Assembly (NCBI GenBank): GCA_027886175.1
Contig: JAJNNQ010000006.1
Location: forward strand, 12,034,001-12,098,000
DNA from: Phylloscopus collybita
Lineage: Eukaryota; Chordata; Aves; Passeriformes; Phylloscopidae
DNA length: 64,000 bases
Reading direction: 5' to 3'
Shown: positions 51,426 to 62,419 of the stretch, piece after piece
Layout of the letters: each line of letters begins with the position of its first letter
Numbering within the stretch: the stretch's first letter is position 1
The notes under the pieces: generated by a model
Told to the model about the DNA's origin: nothing
The model's database searches: none
What the model saw: the letters and a program-made list of their open reading frames with translations, nothing else
Position numbers and translations under genes: made by a program

Positions 51426-52005
51426 CCACTGAGAAATTACTCCCATTTGCAGCAGGTGGGAAACTAATGCTCTGTCTTAGACATTAATGTGGTTGGCAAT
51501 GGAAAACGTTGTAAATACTACGGATAAATCTTACACTGCTCTTAATAAAGAGCTTTTTGAGTTGTGTTGACCCTCTACCACAGATTATATTTGAAAACAT
51601 AATCAAAGCACACTGGCTTACATGCATTTTAGTGAGTTTGTGTTTTATTTTGCCTGGCCTGAATTAGCAAGATGAAGGGTCTACACAACAGAGGCACACC
51701 AGTATGGAAGGAACCTGGAGGAGTGATTCTTAGCACTAGCAAATTTAGTACATCCCCTGCAGGTCACATCACAAAAAGCAGGTGCAGCAACACAGCTGCA
51801 GAGTCCTCTTCCCATAGTCATGATGAAGTTATTTCTGCCTTGGAGGTCTTTGTGTGATTTAAGAGGTACAGTGGTAACAGGTAGTTGCTAGGCCAAGACA
51901 GGATTTCCACTGTTAAAACAGACAGAAACAGGATATTCCAGCATGCATTAGGGGTGTTTAGTCTGCTAAGGTATCTTCTTTGTAGGTAACATTATCTGAG
52001 ATGGC
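51426..52005. other. No recognised gene or element
   Basis: Unique-looking sequence with a 61-codon chance open frame at 51672-51857. Confidence 0.5.
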
Positions 52006-52679
52006 AAACGTTCTCAGGGTCTCTGCTTGCCCGAGAATGAGGATGGTCGTTGCCCTTGGTCCTTCGGAAAGCCCTGAGCCGCCCACAGAAAAGATGAGGA
52101 GTCTTCAGATGTTCTTTTTCAAGGTTTCTCTCCTTGTTTGTTTTATCTTATCTCTATATTTTTCTTTGAGCTCTGCCAAGGTCTGGACAGCACGGGCAAC
52201 AGGCGACGACTGCCCGCCTGCCCGCAGGTTGTCATCTTATATACAGATAATTGTGTGCACATTATTTACAATTGTGACCCAATGCATGCACTTGACACTA
52301 AGCAGGTGTTTTCTACTTTGACCCAATCCCTCTAAATCTACTTCATGTCATCACCACTGCACAAAATGGAGAAGAAGGAGAAGACCCCAGGGTAATGCCC
52401 AGAATCCTCCATCTTATCTCTGGTCATCCCTATCCTAAAACCCCTAATGTGAAAATATTAATACTTTCTTTTACCTTTGAAGGCTTGCAATTCCTCCCAT
52501 AGTGTTGGTAGCTTTTCCCATGGACTATAATCGAGGCCCTTGCCTGTCTGGGGTCCATGCCAGGGTCTGCAACCCCCCTGTACAAGTCTCAGACCCCCCT
52601 CTACAGGTTCTAAACCCCCTGTACAGGTTTCTGTTCATCCAGGGTTTCCAAAGGAATGCCCTGGACTCCCACAAAACGT
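52006..52679 (-). mobile_element. LTR-like element (662 bp) with perfect 6-bp flanking repeats
   Basis: The body 52012-52673 is flanked by identical hexamers 'aaacgt' at 52006-52011 and 52674-52679. On the minus strand it starts TGTGGGAGTCCAGGG, carries a TATA box 'tatataag' (plus 52236-52243) followed by a GC-rich stretch, and ends …GACCCTGAGA. The final GA departs from the canonical CA, either a mutation or a sign that the limit is a few bases off. Three ~22-27 bp copies of a 'cctgtacagg(t)tct' motif at about 52568-52634 resemble U3 enhancer repeats. The centre is GC-rich and CpG-bearing, unlike its surroundings. No classic AATAAA is visible. I infer a solo LTR of a class II-type ERV; a non-LTR transposon is the alternative. 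Confidence 0.65.
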
Positions 52680-52904
52680 AATATTATATTAATAATTTTA
52701 AATAAGGGGAAAAGGTGTGCAAACAGAGGGAGCTCTGTCACAGATGTGTGTCTCTGTAACTGATACACTTGAAACTCTATCACCAGCAACCAGCAGCTTA
52801 AGTTTCTGCTGTTGCTTGTTCCATAGTATTTGCCAAGCTCATAACTATTTCAGACCTTGGTGATCTCCTTCTGAAAAATCTGCCCTCCAACCAAATAAAG
52901 CTAA
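52680..52904. other. Unassigned spacer
   Basis: Short AT-rich stretch between the LTR-like element and the inverted-repeat cluster; nothing recognised. Confidence 0.5.
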
Positions 52905-52954
52905 CAACTAGCCTTGGCTTTGGCTAGTTGACTCACTAGCCAAAGTGAGTCAAC
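52905..52954. repeat. Cluster of three overlapping inverted repeats, each with an 8-nt loop
   Basis: IR-0: caactagcc (52905-52913) with ggctagttg (52922-52930). IR-A: tttggctag (52919-52927) with ctagccaaa (52936-52944). IR-B: gttgactcac (52927-52936) with gtgagtcaac (52945-52954). All three are perfect, with stems of 9, 9 and 10 bp, and each has an 8-nt loop. The arms overlap, so IR-A excludes both neighbours while IR-0 and IR-B conflict with each other over 52927-52930. The likely origin is serial template switching. Confidence 0.92.
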
Positions 52955-53094
52955 AAAACCTACCCTCTAGGTTCAGTGCTTGCCAAACTGGCAGGCTGTG
53001 AAAAGAAGTCTCTCAATTTATACTAGAGCCATATGCACCTTCAGTTACATTTTATATGTAGGCAGTACATATTTGTTTAATTGTTGAACTCCCC

Positions 53095-53662
53095 AAATCA
53101 TAGAATCATAGAACAGTTTGGGTTGGAAGAGACCTTAAAAACCATCTAATTCCAGCCCCCGCCTGCTATGGGCAGGGAGACCTTTCACTAGGCCAGGTTG
53201 CTCAAATCCCCATTCATCCTGGCTTTGAACACCTCAGGGATAGGGCACCTGCAGCTTCTTTGGGCAACCTCTGCCAGAATCTTATCACTCTCATAATGAA
53301 GAGCTCGTTCCTAATATCTACTCTAAACCTACTGTCTCTCAGTTTGAAGCCATTAGTCATTGTCTAACACTATAAAAAGTCCCTATAAAAAGTCTCCCTC
53401 CAGCCCACTTGTAGGCTGCTTTAGGTACTGGAAGGTTGCAAGATACAGTTGTCTATCTGGGCTGCCAGCACACATTGCCTCATATTGAATTTCTTGTCAA
53501 CCAACACCTCCAAGTCCTTATCCCAAGGCTGCTCTTAATGCATTATCCACTCAGCCTCTATTTGTGGTTGGGATTGCCCTCACTCGAGCACAACCTTGCA
53601 CGTGGCCTTATTAAGCTTCATGAGGTTTTCATGGGATCGCCTCTCACATCTACACAGCAGCC
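53095..53662 (-). mobile_element. CR1 LINE 3' end with internal deletion
   Basis: The plus strand starts 'aatcatagaatcatagaaca', followed by 'gtttgggttggaagagacct' and further antisense CR1 tail to 'ttaggtactggaaggttgca' at about 53440. It then jumps directly to 'agatacagttgtctatctgg', 'gctgccagcacacattgcc', 'caaccaacacctccaagtcc', 'gggattgccctcactcgagc' and 'aagcttcatgaggttttcat'. In the family these two blocks are separated by roughly 300-350 bp, so that part has been lost. A small duplication 'ctataaaaagtc' appears twice at about 53370-53395. The left end is well preserved, indicating a moderately young copy. The minus-strand frame is not intact. Confidence 0.93.
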
Positions 53663-54586
53663 AATCACTTATTTTTTCACCCCTCTCAGTGTTTCACAAA
53701 TCAGTTCTTTTCAGTTGACAGGGTGGTACAGAATCTTAGACATGATTCTTACAAAGTCCTTTAAAAACAGCCCAAAGCAAATACCCTTTTCTTCTTTCTT
53801 TGTTATAAATTAATTTACTGTTAACTGGTCCATAATTCAAGAAATTTTTGATATTAATTTGATTGAAGTTTTCTTGCAGGATTAATTTAGAGTCCTAGCA
53901 AATCAATAGAAATCAGATCACAGCTGACTCTTGTGCGGAGTAACAATGGAATACAAAGCCTGAGCCAACTCTCAAAGAGATGTCATTGCAGCCTCCAGGT
54001 TGAACACTTCAAATTTCTTTGGTGTTAAAAATAGTGACATGTTACTTACATGAGCCTTGCAGTATTCCACAAAATTGTCATGGTTCTGAGTCTGATGAAG
54101 GAAGAGATTTAGGATTTAAGAACAAAACCAAGGGGGTGCATGAGGGTCACATGGCCAGGACAACCTTCCTAAATAAACAAGACATAACTCATTGTTATGT
54201 TTCATGGGTCTAGAAATAAACAAACGGTAATGTGAAATTTCCCTCAGTTTTTACTAATTCTCATGCAATTAGCTGAACATTTTTAGCCAAAAATAGTGTT
54301 CCCATTTTGACTGTGGGAAAGACTTCCTTGAAAAGGCACATCCTTGAAAACTAATGCAACACATACTCAGAGTGACCTGAAGTTTGACTCAATTCACAAT
54401 ATTGCTTTATTCAGTCCGTCACATCTCACCTGTTTTCTATACACAGCTTTTTTTGTAATATTAAACAGAATGGTAACATTACAGCTGAATACAAATCCAA
54501 ATTTAATCTTCACACTCTCAGGGAGTAGTATGCAGAACCATGTGTGAGAGTACCCTGATGTTGGACTTAATGTCTCTGTAGATCCC
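53663..54586. other. No recognised gene or element
   Basis: Unique-looking sequence. Just before the next element, 'gttggacttaatgtctctg' recalls a plus-strand CR1 terminus but is too short to call. Confidence 0.5.
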
Positions 54587-54664
54587 TGTCCTAGTTTTGG
54601 CTGGGATAGAGGTGAGCAGGTGTCTGCCTGGTGATTATTTGCCAGCTGGGCTTAAACCACAACA
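54587..54664 (+). mobile_element. Miniature, internally deleted ERV-L-type LTR
   Basis: The left end 'tgtcctagttttggctggga' + 'tagag' matches the start of a very common avian ERV-L LTR. The right end 'gtggtga'-like text 'tggtgattatttgccagctg' + 'ggcttaaaccacaaca' matches its 3' end. The family LTR is several hundred bp; here only 78 bp remain, with everything between the two termini deleted. TG…CA ends are kept. The junction lies around 'atagag/gtgag', where both sides share GAG, suggesting a microhomology deletion. No 5-bp target duplication is visible ('atccc' versus 'gtcct'). Confidence 0.75.
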
Positions 54665-57600
54665 GTCCTTCAGTTCTGATTTTCAGAAATATGTGGATTG
54701 TGACTTTATAAGTTCTTATAACTGAAGTGTTATAGAAGAGGACAGGAATTGAGCTTACAAAGCGGTCATGTGGATATATCATATCAGTTCCCAAGAAGAC
54801 ATTCATATTCCTGAAGGTCACATCACGAGTTCAGAAAGCTAGGCCCCAAATGTCAAGACTTTCAGAAAAGGAGAACTGTTAAAAATATTTTCTATCTTCC
54901 TCTTGCTCTGTTGAGGGTATTTGGAGACAAAAGCCATAGATTACACTGTTTGCTTTTGCTTGTTATTTGACCTAAAAGGACAAATAATTTCAAACACTTC
55001 TTTTGTTGTCTGCAAAAGACAAGCATGGTATATCTGCCCCTCCAGTGAAGTGTGGCAAAAATCCTCCCCTGGTGTATTAGCCTGCTATCAGTTTTCATGC
55101 ATCATGGTGACATATCCTTGGCTTTCTCATAGTGATATCTTTTTCTTAAGCAATCTTATCTGTATCATTATGTCTAAATTAATGTGCTCCATATCCTTAA
55201 AATTGTCTAGTACAAACGTGAAGATTTATACAAATAACATTTAATTAAATTTAGAGAGATTCAGAGTAGCAACCGCTTATTCATTGTTCAGATGTGATCT
55301 GAGGCAAAATCATTAATTTTTTACAGACTTTATCAAGGAAGGTCTATAAACACAGATGGTACTAAAGTTCTCCAATACAATTCTTCTAGGGACTATTTCA
55401 GCTGCTCAGTTTTACAGCTTTGTTATAGGTGACACTATCTTTTTGTTCAAGAAATGAATAAATTATTTCCTCTTACCACAACCCCTTCACCTTGTCTTAC
55501 CCTCCTTCATTTTAAAGCATACCTTACGATCAAAACAGCTGTTAAGCTATTTTTCTTTGATTTTCTTAGAACTGAAAGGTGAAAAATCTATGAACTGGTG
55601 TCTTACATACATCACCTGTGGATCATACTTCCCCCATTGCTGCTTTCCCTTATTTCCCTTTTTGTCTTTTCCATCTCACCTGACTTTAGACGACTACACC
55701 CTATGGACTCTGTATCTGAGATCATTCTCTTGGCTTCCTTTAGTCTGTGGTGACTACATTCAGTGGAGGCTCAGCATAGTCTATTTTATCCTAATGATGA
55801 GCTCTGACAGAGAGGAGGAAGATTGTTCTGTGGAAGCACTTGCTTGTCTCTGTTGACTCTGAAAGAAGTTTACACAACTAGTACAGGTGAAGACTTTTAC
55901 ATTGTAGATGACTAAAATGAAGATTCCTGATGGGGCAATGTGCTGGGGTTGCAGTACCTAATGTTTCCACAGAAGTTTATCACTGATGTACCTGAATATA
56001 CAACCCCTCTCTGCCCATGGCAACGTAGGTTTTAATTCACAGTTCCACAGTTTAATTCAGGTTCCACGCTGAACAGTCTGGGGCTTCTTTAGTAACTATA
56101 TCCAAAGTAAACCTGATCTTTTTTTGGTGCCTTCAAAACCTCACTTTCTTGCTTCATTGGATTTCCTCAATGACAGATAATTAGCTGAGTTCTATTCTAG
56201 AATTTCCAAGCATTTCACTGTATATGAGGGATAATTCAGCTTCTATACCCTATAAAAAAAAGAAGTCTGATTCATTCAGTTATTCTATACTTACTGCTGA
56301 CTTCAAAGAAAGCTCTTCAGGCCAGTGTCATGTGAACAACTGTAGTTTCTACAAAAAAAGGAATAACATAAACATGCAATGTTGGTCCATTAAATTATCT
56401 CATTACAAAAAGACACTTATTCTGAAAGTAATTGAGGAAGCTGAGAGAAGAACAGGCTGAATGGGAGCTGTTCTCATTGAGACAGTTCCTGTGTAATCCT
56501 GTTATATTCTTACCTGTCACTCTTAATAATTTCATTCACCTATACATGTCATATTCCCTTTGTATTTTATTTTGGTTTTCCCTCACCATATTTGCAGTAG
56601 GATTGCCCAGATTTCTTTGTAAATGTCAGTTTATTTTAGGTCATATGTAAGCAGTTGTAGTGCAAGGTCTATTAGCAGCAGAATTTCAAACTGATCCCCT
56701 TCTGGTATTCACAAGGTAGGTACTATAGGGTGAGAGGGCATAGCCATGTGTGCAATGCTTTAATCATCTGTAATTAGAACAACTCTTGGTATGCTTTAAG
56801 TCACTTGTGAGGTCATCTCATCAGCAAAATCAAGGTGACAAAGCATCTCAGTCTTCGGCACAGACCACATTAATATCACTGGTTTTGTACAGCTCAATCA
56901 CACATCAACACAGAGCAAAGTACTTTTCAGTGATCTCCATGATATTGCAAAGATCCTGATAGCCAGTGTTAATCTGTTGGTGTTATCACTGTAAATCTGA
57001 CTAAATTTGTGAATAAGTCTCAGGGAAAAAAATGCAAATATTTATTTTCCTAACATGATTGTACAATGACTTTTGTAACTACGCACATGATTTAAAATAT
57101 ATTTTTAAAGTAAATTTAAGATGGAGTTCACAAACTAAATCTGAAAGCTGACATAATAGTTCAGAACGTTAGTGAATCAGCAGAGACTTGATGCACATCC
57201 ACTAACTTCAAGCCTCTATCCCACTGCTACCAGCTAATAAAAATCTTGCAATGTCTTGTACTTCTGAATCTTACTAGCCCTGGGTGTTGGGAGAAATTAT
57301 GTAGGAAGGGAGCAAAATTCTGCTCCTCCCACTATCCCCATTCTAATTCTTCAGAGATCTTAACAAGCATCTGTTGATTTTAGGGCATTCAATTTGGATA
57401 CACACTTCATCTAATTGAGTAAATATAAAATGAAGATGTTAAGAGATAAAAGAACCAAATAGGCTTCAAGGTAAGGACAGACAAGTGACATCCTGACAAA
57501 TGATCCACCAGGTAGATGAGCCAAAATGCCTCTGTTAGCCCCAATATCAGCCAGCTGGAGCCTTTGTTGTGCTCACATATCATATAATGACAGGCACTGG

Positions 57601-57928
57601 CTTTGGGCTATGTAACGTCAGCCTCTCACAGCTGGAATTTTTTGTAAATCCAACATAAGAAGTTTTTCTCAAAATTTTGGAATGGATTATTCCCCCCTCC
57701 TCTCTCCCCTCCCACACTAGACAACAAAGGACACATCATTTTCACTGACAATTAGAAGAGCCAATTAATTATTACTATTCAAGTAGTGACTAAGTGTAAT
57801 AGAAAGTAAGATGCTATGGATTTTGCTGAAGATAATGTCATTGGAATAATTGGAACAATCATTGGAACAATCATTGAATACCTTTTCTCAGTTTTGTTTT
57901 TGTAAAATATTTTTGTACAACGCCCTAT

Positions 57929-57930
<2 letters not shown>
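54665..57930. other. No recognised gene or element
   Basis: Unique-looking sequence. Open frames up to 107 codons (54921-55244, plus) have no recognisable content. A 12-bp tandem 'attggaacaatc' occurs twice at about 57850-57873. Confidence 0.6.

Positions 57931-57964
<34 letters not shown>
57931..57964 (-). repeat. 34-nt poly(T) run
   Basis: Uninterrupted T run, i.e. poly(A) on the minus strand. No poly(A) signal precedes it on the minus strand, so it is not a convincing retrocopy tail. It produces a poly-Lys segment in a meaningless minus-strand frame. Confidence 0.95.
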
Positions 57965-57968
<4 letters not shown>

Positions 57969-58160
57969 AAGCTTTCTGGAGGAGAGACACTGACACCAAC
58001 AGGCAGAGTCTTCCTGTCTTTCATGACTAAACCAGCCAAAGGAGTGTAGAACTTCTCTGTTCTAACATTAACATGCCATGCTGGGAAGAACCACATGTCC
58101 CAGAAGCAGCACGTGGTGGTCAGCACTTTCAAGCCAATGCCTAGGATGTTAGTTGTTAAG
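57965..58160. other. Unassigned sequence
   Basis: Between the T run and the hairpin; nothing recognised. Confidence 0.5.
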
Positions 58161-58196
58161 ATTAAGATTTCACTGAAAATGCAGTGAAATCTTAAT
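58161..58196. repeat. Perfect 15-bp hairpin
   Basis: Left arm attaagatttcactg (58161-58175) and right arm cagtgaaatcttaat (58182-58196) are perfect reverse complements with a 6-nt loop (aaaatg). Nothing around it suggests a terminator or known RNA. At 15 bp it is shorter than a typical pre-miRNA stem. Confidence 0.93.
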
Positions 58197-61100
58197 TCTC
58201 AGTTAGGAAACTCATGTGAAGAATTTTTTCCCGAGGAAAAACATGGAGAAATCACTTCCTCACAAAGGTTTGCTTTGCTGTTTTGCATCCTTCCTTCTGA
58301 TCCTGTCTTTAGGCAACTTCTCCAGCCATCAGTAAGGAGAAATGTCAGAACCAGCATGAACAAGTGACTCCTCTAAATCCTTTAGACCAAACTGCTGTGT
58401 GATAGGGGCTACTAAGCAGAAGCAAAAGATGATGGGAAGGAACCAGTCTCTCTCTTCTCTGGGAGCAGCAGCCCATTAACAACAACCCCTGCCTTGTCTA
58501 CTATGCACTTGAATGAAGAGTGCACAGAAAACATCTTGCTGGGCAAAGTGTTCCCTTGAACCTTGGAGATGCATATGAGACTAACAGCGAGAGCTGGTTT
58601 GCATTCTGCTGCTCTCTAAGGAGATCCAGTAACAGGAAAGTGTAATTAACTACTGAGACTGCTTTAAATATAAAGTGCAAGAAGTCCTCCAAATCTTGCT
58701 GCTGTGGATGCAGATTCTTCTACATAAAACATTTCATTATATTGCTTATGCTCAGTGACTTCAGGGCTGTTGTGTAGTGAGCAACAGCTCCTCTAACCCC
58801 AAAGGTCTGGCAAAATTAAGTTGCAATTTTGTCCTGCTGTCTGGGGCTAGCATGGCTTGGCAAAATTACTGACTCCTGATGACTTGTCTCACTACCTTGG
58901 TAGGGAAAGGGTTTAAAGTAGTTCAATACATCTTCATAGTATTCACAAAGGAGCTGCAAAAAAACAGGACGAGAAATAAAGGGAACCAGAATAAGCTTTC
59001 TAGTACAGATGGTCATGAATATTTCTTTATCACCTCCTCTCCTCAGAAAACACAGGGAAGGGAATCCCCTCCACTGCTACATTAATCAAGAGCAGAGGTC
59101 ATGGCAATGTGGAATTGACATAATAGGCATGTTTAAGTGTCTTGATTTGTCTTAGTCCAGCCATGAGATCAATAAATAAAGTGAAAAATGAACACACAAA
59201 ACAAACCCGGGACTGTCAGTAGAAATACACCAGCCCTGTGGCACATTACCACTTCCAACACAAAATGATTTAATATTTCTCCACAGCATCCTGTCTTTGT
59301 TTACCTTACAGCAAATACTGGAGTGAGGAAAGGAGAGTTTGTATGAGAATGATTCATACAGAAACACAAGCCTGGGACTCTCAGCCCCTTTTGCTGTGCT
59401 CACCAGCTACCCACCTTCAGGAATTCCAGCTCCTCCTTCTGGGAACTTTTTATCTCTTCCTTCTGAACCTTTATGCGGGAATCACTACTTATAAATAGAA
59501 GGAAAAATTATAACATTTCAGATTAAATCTACTCATTTTGAACCAAGGTAAGATGATACTGAGTCTGCTTATTCTACTCTGTCAGTTACATCTCTTTGGA
59601 CTCCCAAATAACTGCTTGAGTGTTACAGAATTTATCTCCTTGGTTTTTCCTTTTATTTCTAGCATATATTGCTGATTTCGCATAACTAACAATGAATTGA
59701 TACTGCTTACATTATTGTGGAGAATTTTATATCGTAGCTCCAAGATGGTGTAAACAATGAAAAGACAGCAAAAGTTTTTTTTAATCATACCATTTAAATG
59801 TTATTAAAGAAGACACAAAACCCCTGCAAACTTTTACTGGACTGAACAGACTTCCAGAGTATTTTATGTACCATTCACCATCACCACTCACAAAAAAAAT
59901 CTGCTGCTCCTAAAATATTGACATACAGTACACAAATATTTTCTTTCACATTATTCATAAGCTGTTTGCTGAATGGTAGCATTCAGCTTCTCATCTATAA
60001 ATAAGAAACTTAGTCAAGAGTTATCTTATTCAGTACTGATTTCAGAAAGAAAACAACCATAAAATTAAATTAAACATAATTTCCGTGACTAATTTGAACC
60101 ATTAGATGGAAAATGTTAGAATAAACTCAGTAGGAGCAATTTCATCAATATTGTTTCCTTGTGTTCCAATGCATGAGTTTACATTTTTGATGTTTGGAGC
60201 TAATTTATAATTTGCATTTCATGCATGACATCCTCATCAAGAATGACTGTGATGTTTTTTTCAGGGATGTGCTACATTAGTGTAAATAGAAATAACAAGA
60301 GTCTATTTGCTGCGACTTTGTGTAACCACAATGTGATCTATGCAGGCGACATTTTTGCACTAAATTTCTTGTGCCTGCACTGCAACTTGGTTGGTTCATT
60401 AAAAGACAGAAAGTTCAGGTGGCTTATCCAAGAACACCATGAGCAATGAGTTTTTACTGAGCTTGGAAATTTTGCTGTTGCATGTAGTGATAGCAATGGC
60501 AACAATGCATTCAAGGTTTATATCATAATGAGCGTCTTTAAACTCTCATCTTGGCTGTCTTCCAGTCATGTTGTCATAACAATATTCCTAATTTCTTTTT
60601 GGAAGTATAACAATATTATTATATAGAATCTTTAACTGATTTTTCTCAATACAAGAATGCATCTTATCAGGCCAAATGTCTGAATACCTAACCATCAATG
60701 TCTATAAATGTCTTAAGCCCTGCACAAACCAACTTCTTTAGAGAATGAATAAAGTTATTAAGAGTAGATGTGAAATGAGTGTGATATTTCCTCTTTTCTT
60801 ATCTTTGCTACCTAATAATCCCTACAAAGACAAATTGCCTTTGCAGATTATTCTGTTTGAACTCTAAACCTTCCATTGGAAGCTGAGTTTTGTCTACAAA
60901 GGAATTACATTTTCTCTTATGCTGACTGATTTCTCAGGTAATATGGGAAAGAATTTAACTATTTTTCCTGATCCTGATGGTGGATCCTACCTATCACCTC
61001 TCTAGATCTTCTATTAATCTTTCTCTTCACTATACATCTGAAATATCTTAATCTGTATATTTGAAATACCACATGCAAACGTCATTAAATTTTCATTGTT

Positions 61101-62373
61101 CTCTCTTCTGCACTACTAATGAAGAAGTTAGTAGGTAGGTCTAATCCCTTAGAGATCCTGCTGAACAACTCTTATGTAATGCATTTCTGTTTGCCATCGT
61201 CCTATGTTTACCATCATCCAGACTTTTTTCCAACTTAAAATGGCATGTTAAGCATTTGCAATCAGTGGAAACACAGAATATTTGTCCTTCATTACTAAAA
61301 GTCTCTTGAGTTTTCACTGAGAACATGGTCTTCGGCCAGTGTTGCTTTTTTGGTAGAAGTGTTGAGCTGAACAAAAAAACAAATTGAACACAGTGCTGCA
61401 GGCAGAGCTTGCTTCTTCCTTGTCATCCTGTCACAAAGAGTGAGGGGCACACACCAGAGACAAAGACATGACAGAGTGCAGGTTTGTCCTGCCATGTTCT
61501 TAGTAACTTGGTTGCCCTCTAATTTCTCATCTGGATCTTTCTGGCCCATTTCCTGGCACATTTTTTGACCTAGACAATTTTTTTGTTACTTCTTCATTCA
61601 CATCCTAGCTGTCCTGCTATGTCTGTTTAAGGGTTAAGCCAGCAATGAGGCACCTTTTCTGCACTTAAACTCCACAGAAGATGAGGGGTTTCTTGCACCA
61701 TCTGCAAAGTCTCTTCCCAGTCTAACCCAAGGCCTGCCACATCTTGAAGAGTGTAAAATATAGTTGCTTCTGGATTGCACCTTCTGGGTGCAGGGTGCCC
61801 AAGGGCATGACTGGGTGGGTGTATTCCCCTTTGACTTGCATATTGAATGGTGGCCAAGCCGTTGGAATAGTGGCCAAACATTTTGATCCTAAACTGTAAC
61901 CAAGATTGCTTTTGCCACTCAAACACAGAAACGAGTTCAAGCATGAGTAAAAGACTGTGTAGAAGGGGCAGTTGTCTGACCAACAGGGGTGAGAACTTCC
62001 AGGCCTTCAGCTAGTGTTTTACAATGAAAGTCTTCAATCCAGGGCTCAGCTCAGCAAGGAGACAAAAAACAGTGATGGAAGCAGATCCATGACATAAGAG
62101 TATTCATTATTTGCTTCCACTTTGTCTTATGGCCTTCAGTTCATGTTTTCGTAAACTAGACTAGAAAACATCACGCATAATGCTACAGGCTAAAACCCGA
62201 GGAGGTTTTTATTTATCACAATAGGTTTACTTTCTGGTTTTAAATGTCCTTTAGGCTAGAGTCCTGAAATAAATCCATGGTTCTTCCTTATTTTGGTAGT
62301 CTTTTGGTATATCCTTCATGATGTACCATTCTTCAATGGTATGTCATGAAAGCCACATCAGTTTTTCACCATT
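58197..62373. other. No recognised gene or element
   Basis: Unique-looking sequence. Minus-strand open frames at 61295-61561 (88 codons) and 61627-61983 (118 codons) are the longest here but are unrecognised. The segment 60150-60480 contains several homeodomain/octamer-like words ('taatttataatttgcat'), which is common in AT-rich DNA. Confidence 0.6.
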
Positions 62374-62419
62374 AAAAAAAAAACAAAACAAAAAAACAAA
62401 AAAACAAAAAAAAAAAAAA
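62374..62419 (+). repeat. A-rich (AAAC)n-like low-complexity tract
   Basis: A runs broken by single C residues, giving Lys/Thr/Gln-rich chance frames. No flanking repeat. Confidence 0.9.

Noticed and set aside
54555..54586. Plus-strand CR1 terminus ('gttggacttaatg…')
   Set aside because: Only ~30 bp with several mismatches; too short to support, so it does not break the one-strand pattern.
57779..58132. 117-codon minus-strand frame with a poly-Lys segment
   Set aside because: The Lys run is the 34-nt T homopolymer; the rest has no recognisable content.
61627..61983. 118-codon minus frame, considered as an ERV gag/pol relic
   Set aside because: No retroviral motif (zinc knuckle, protease DSG/DTG, RT YXDD) is visible.
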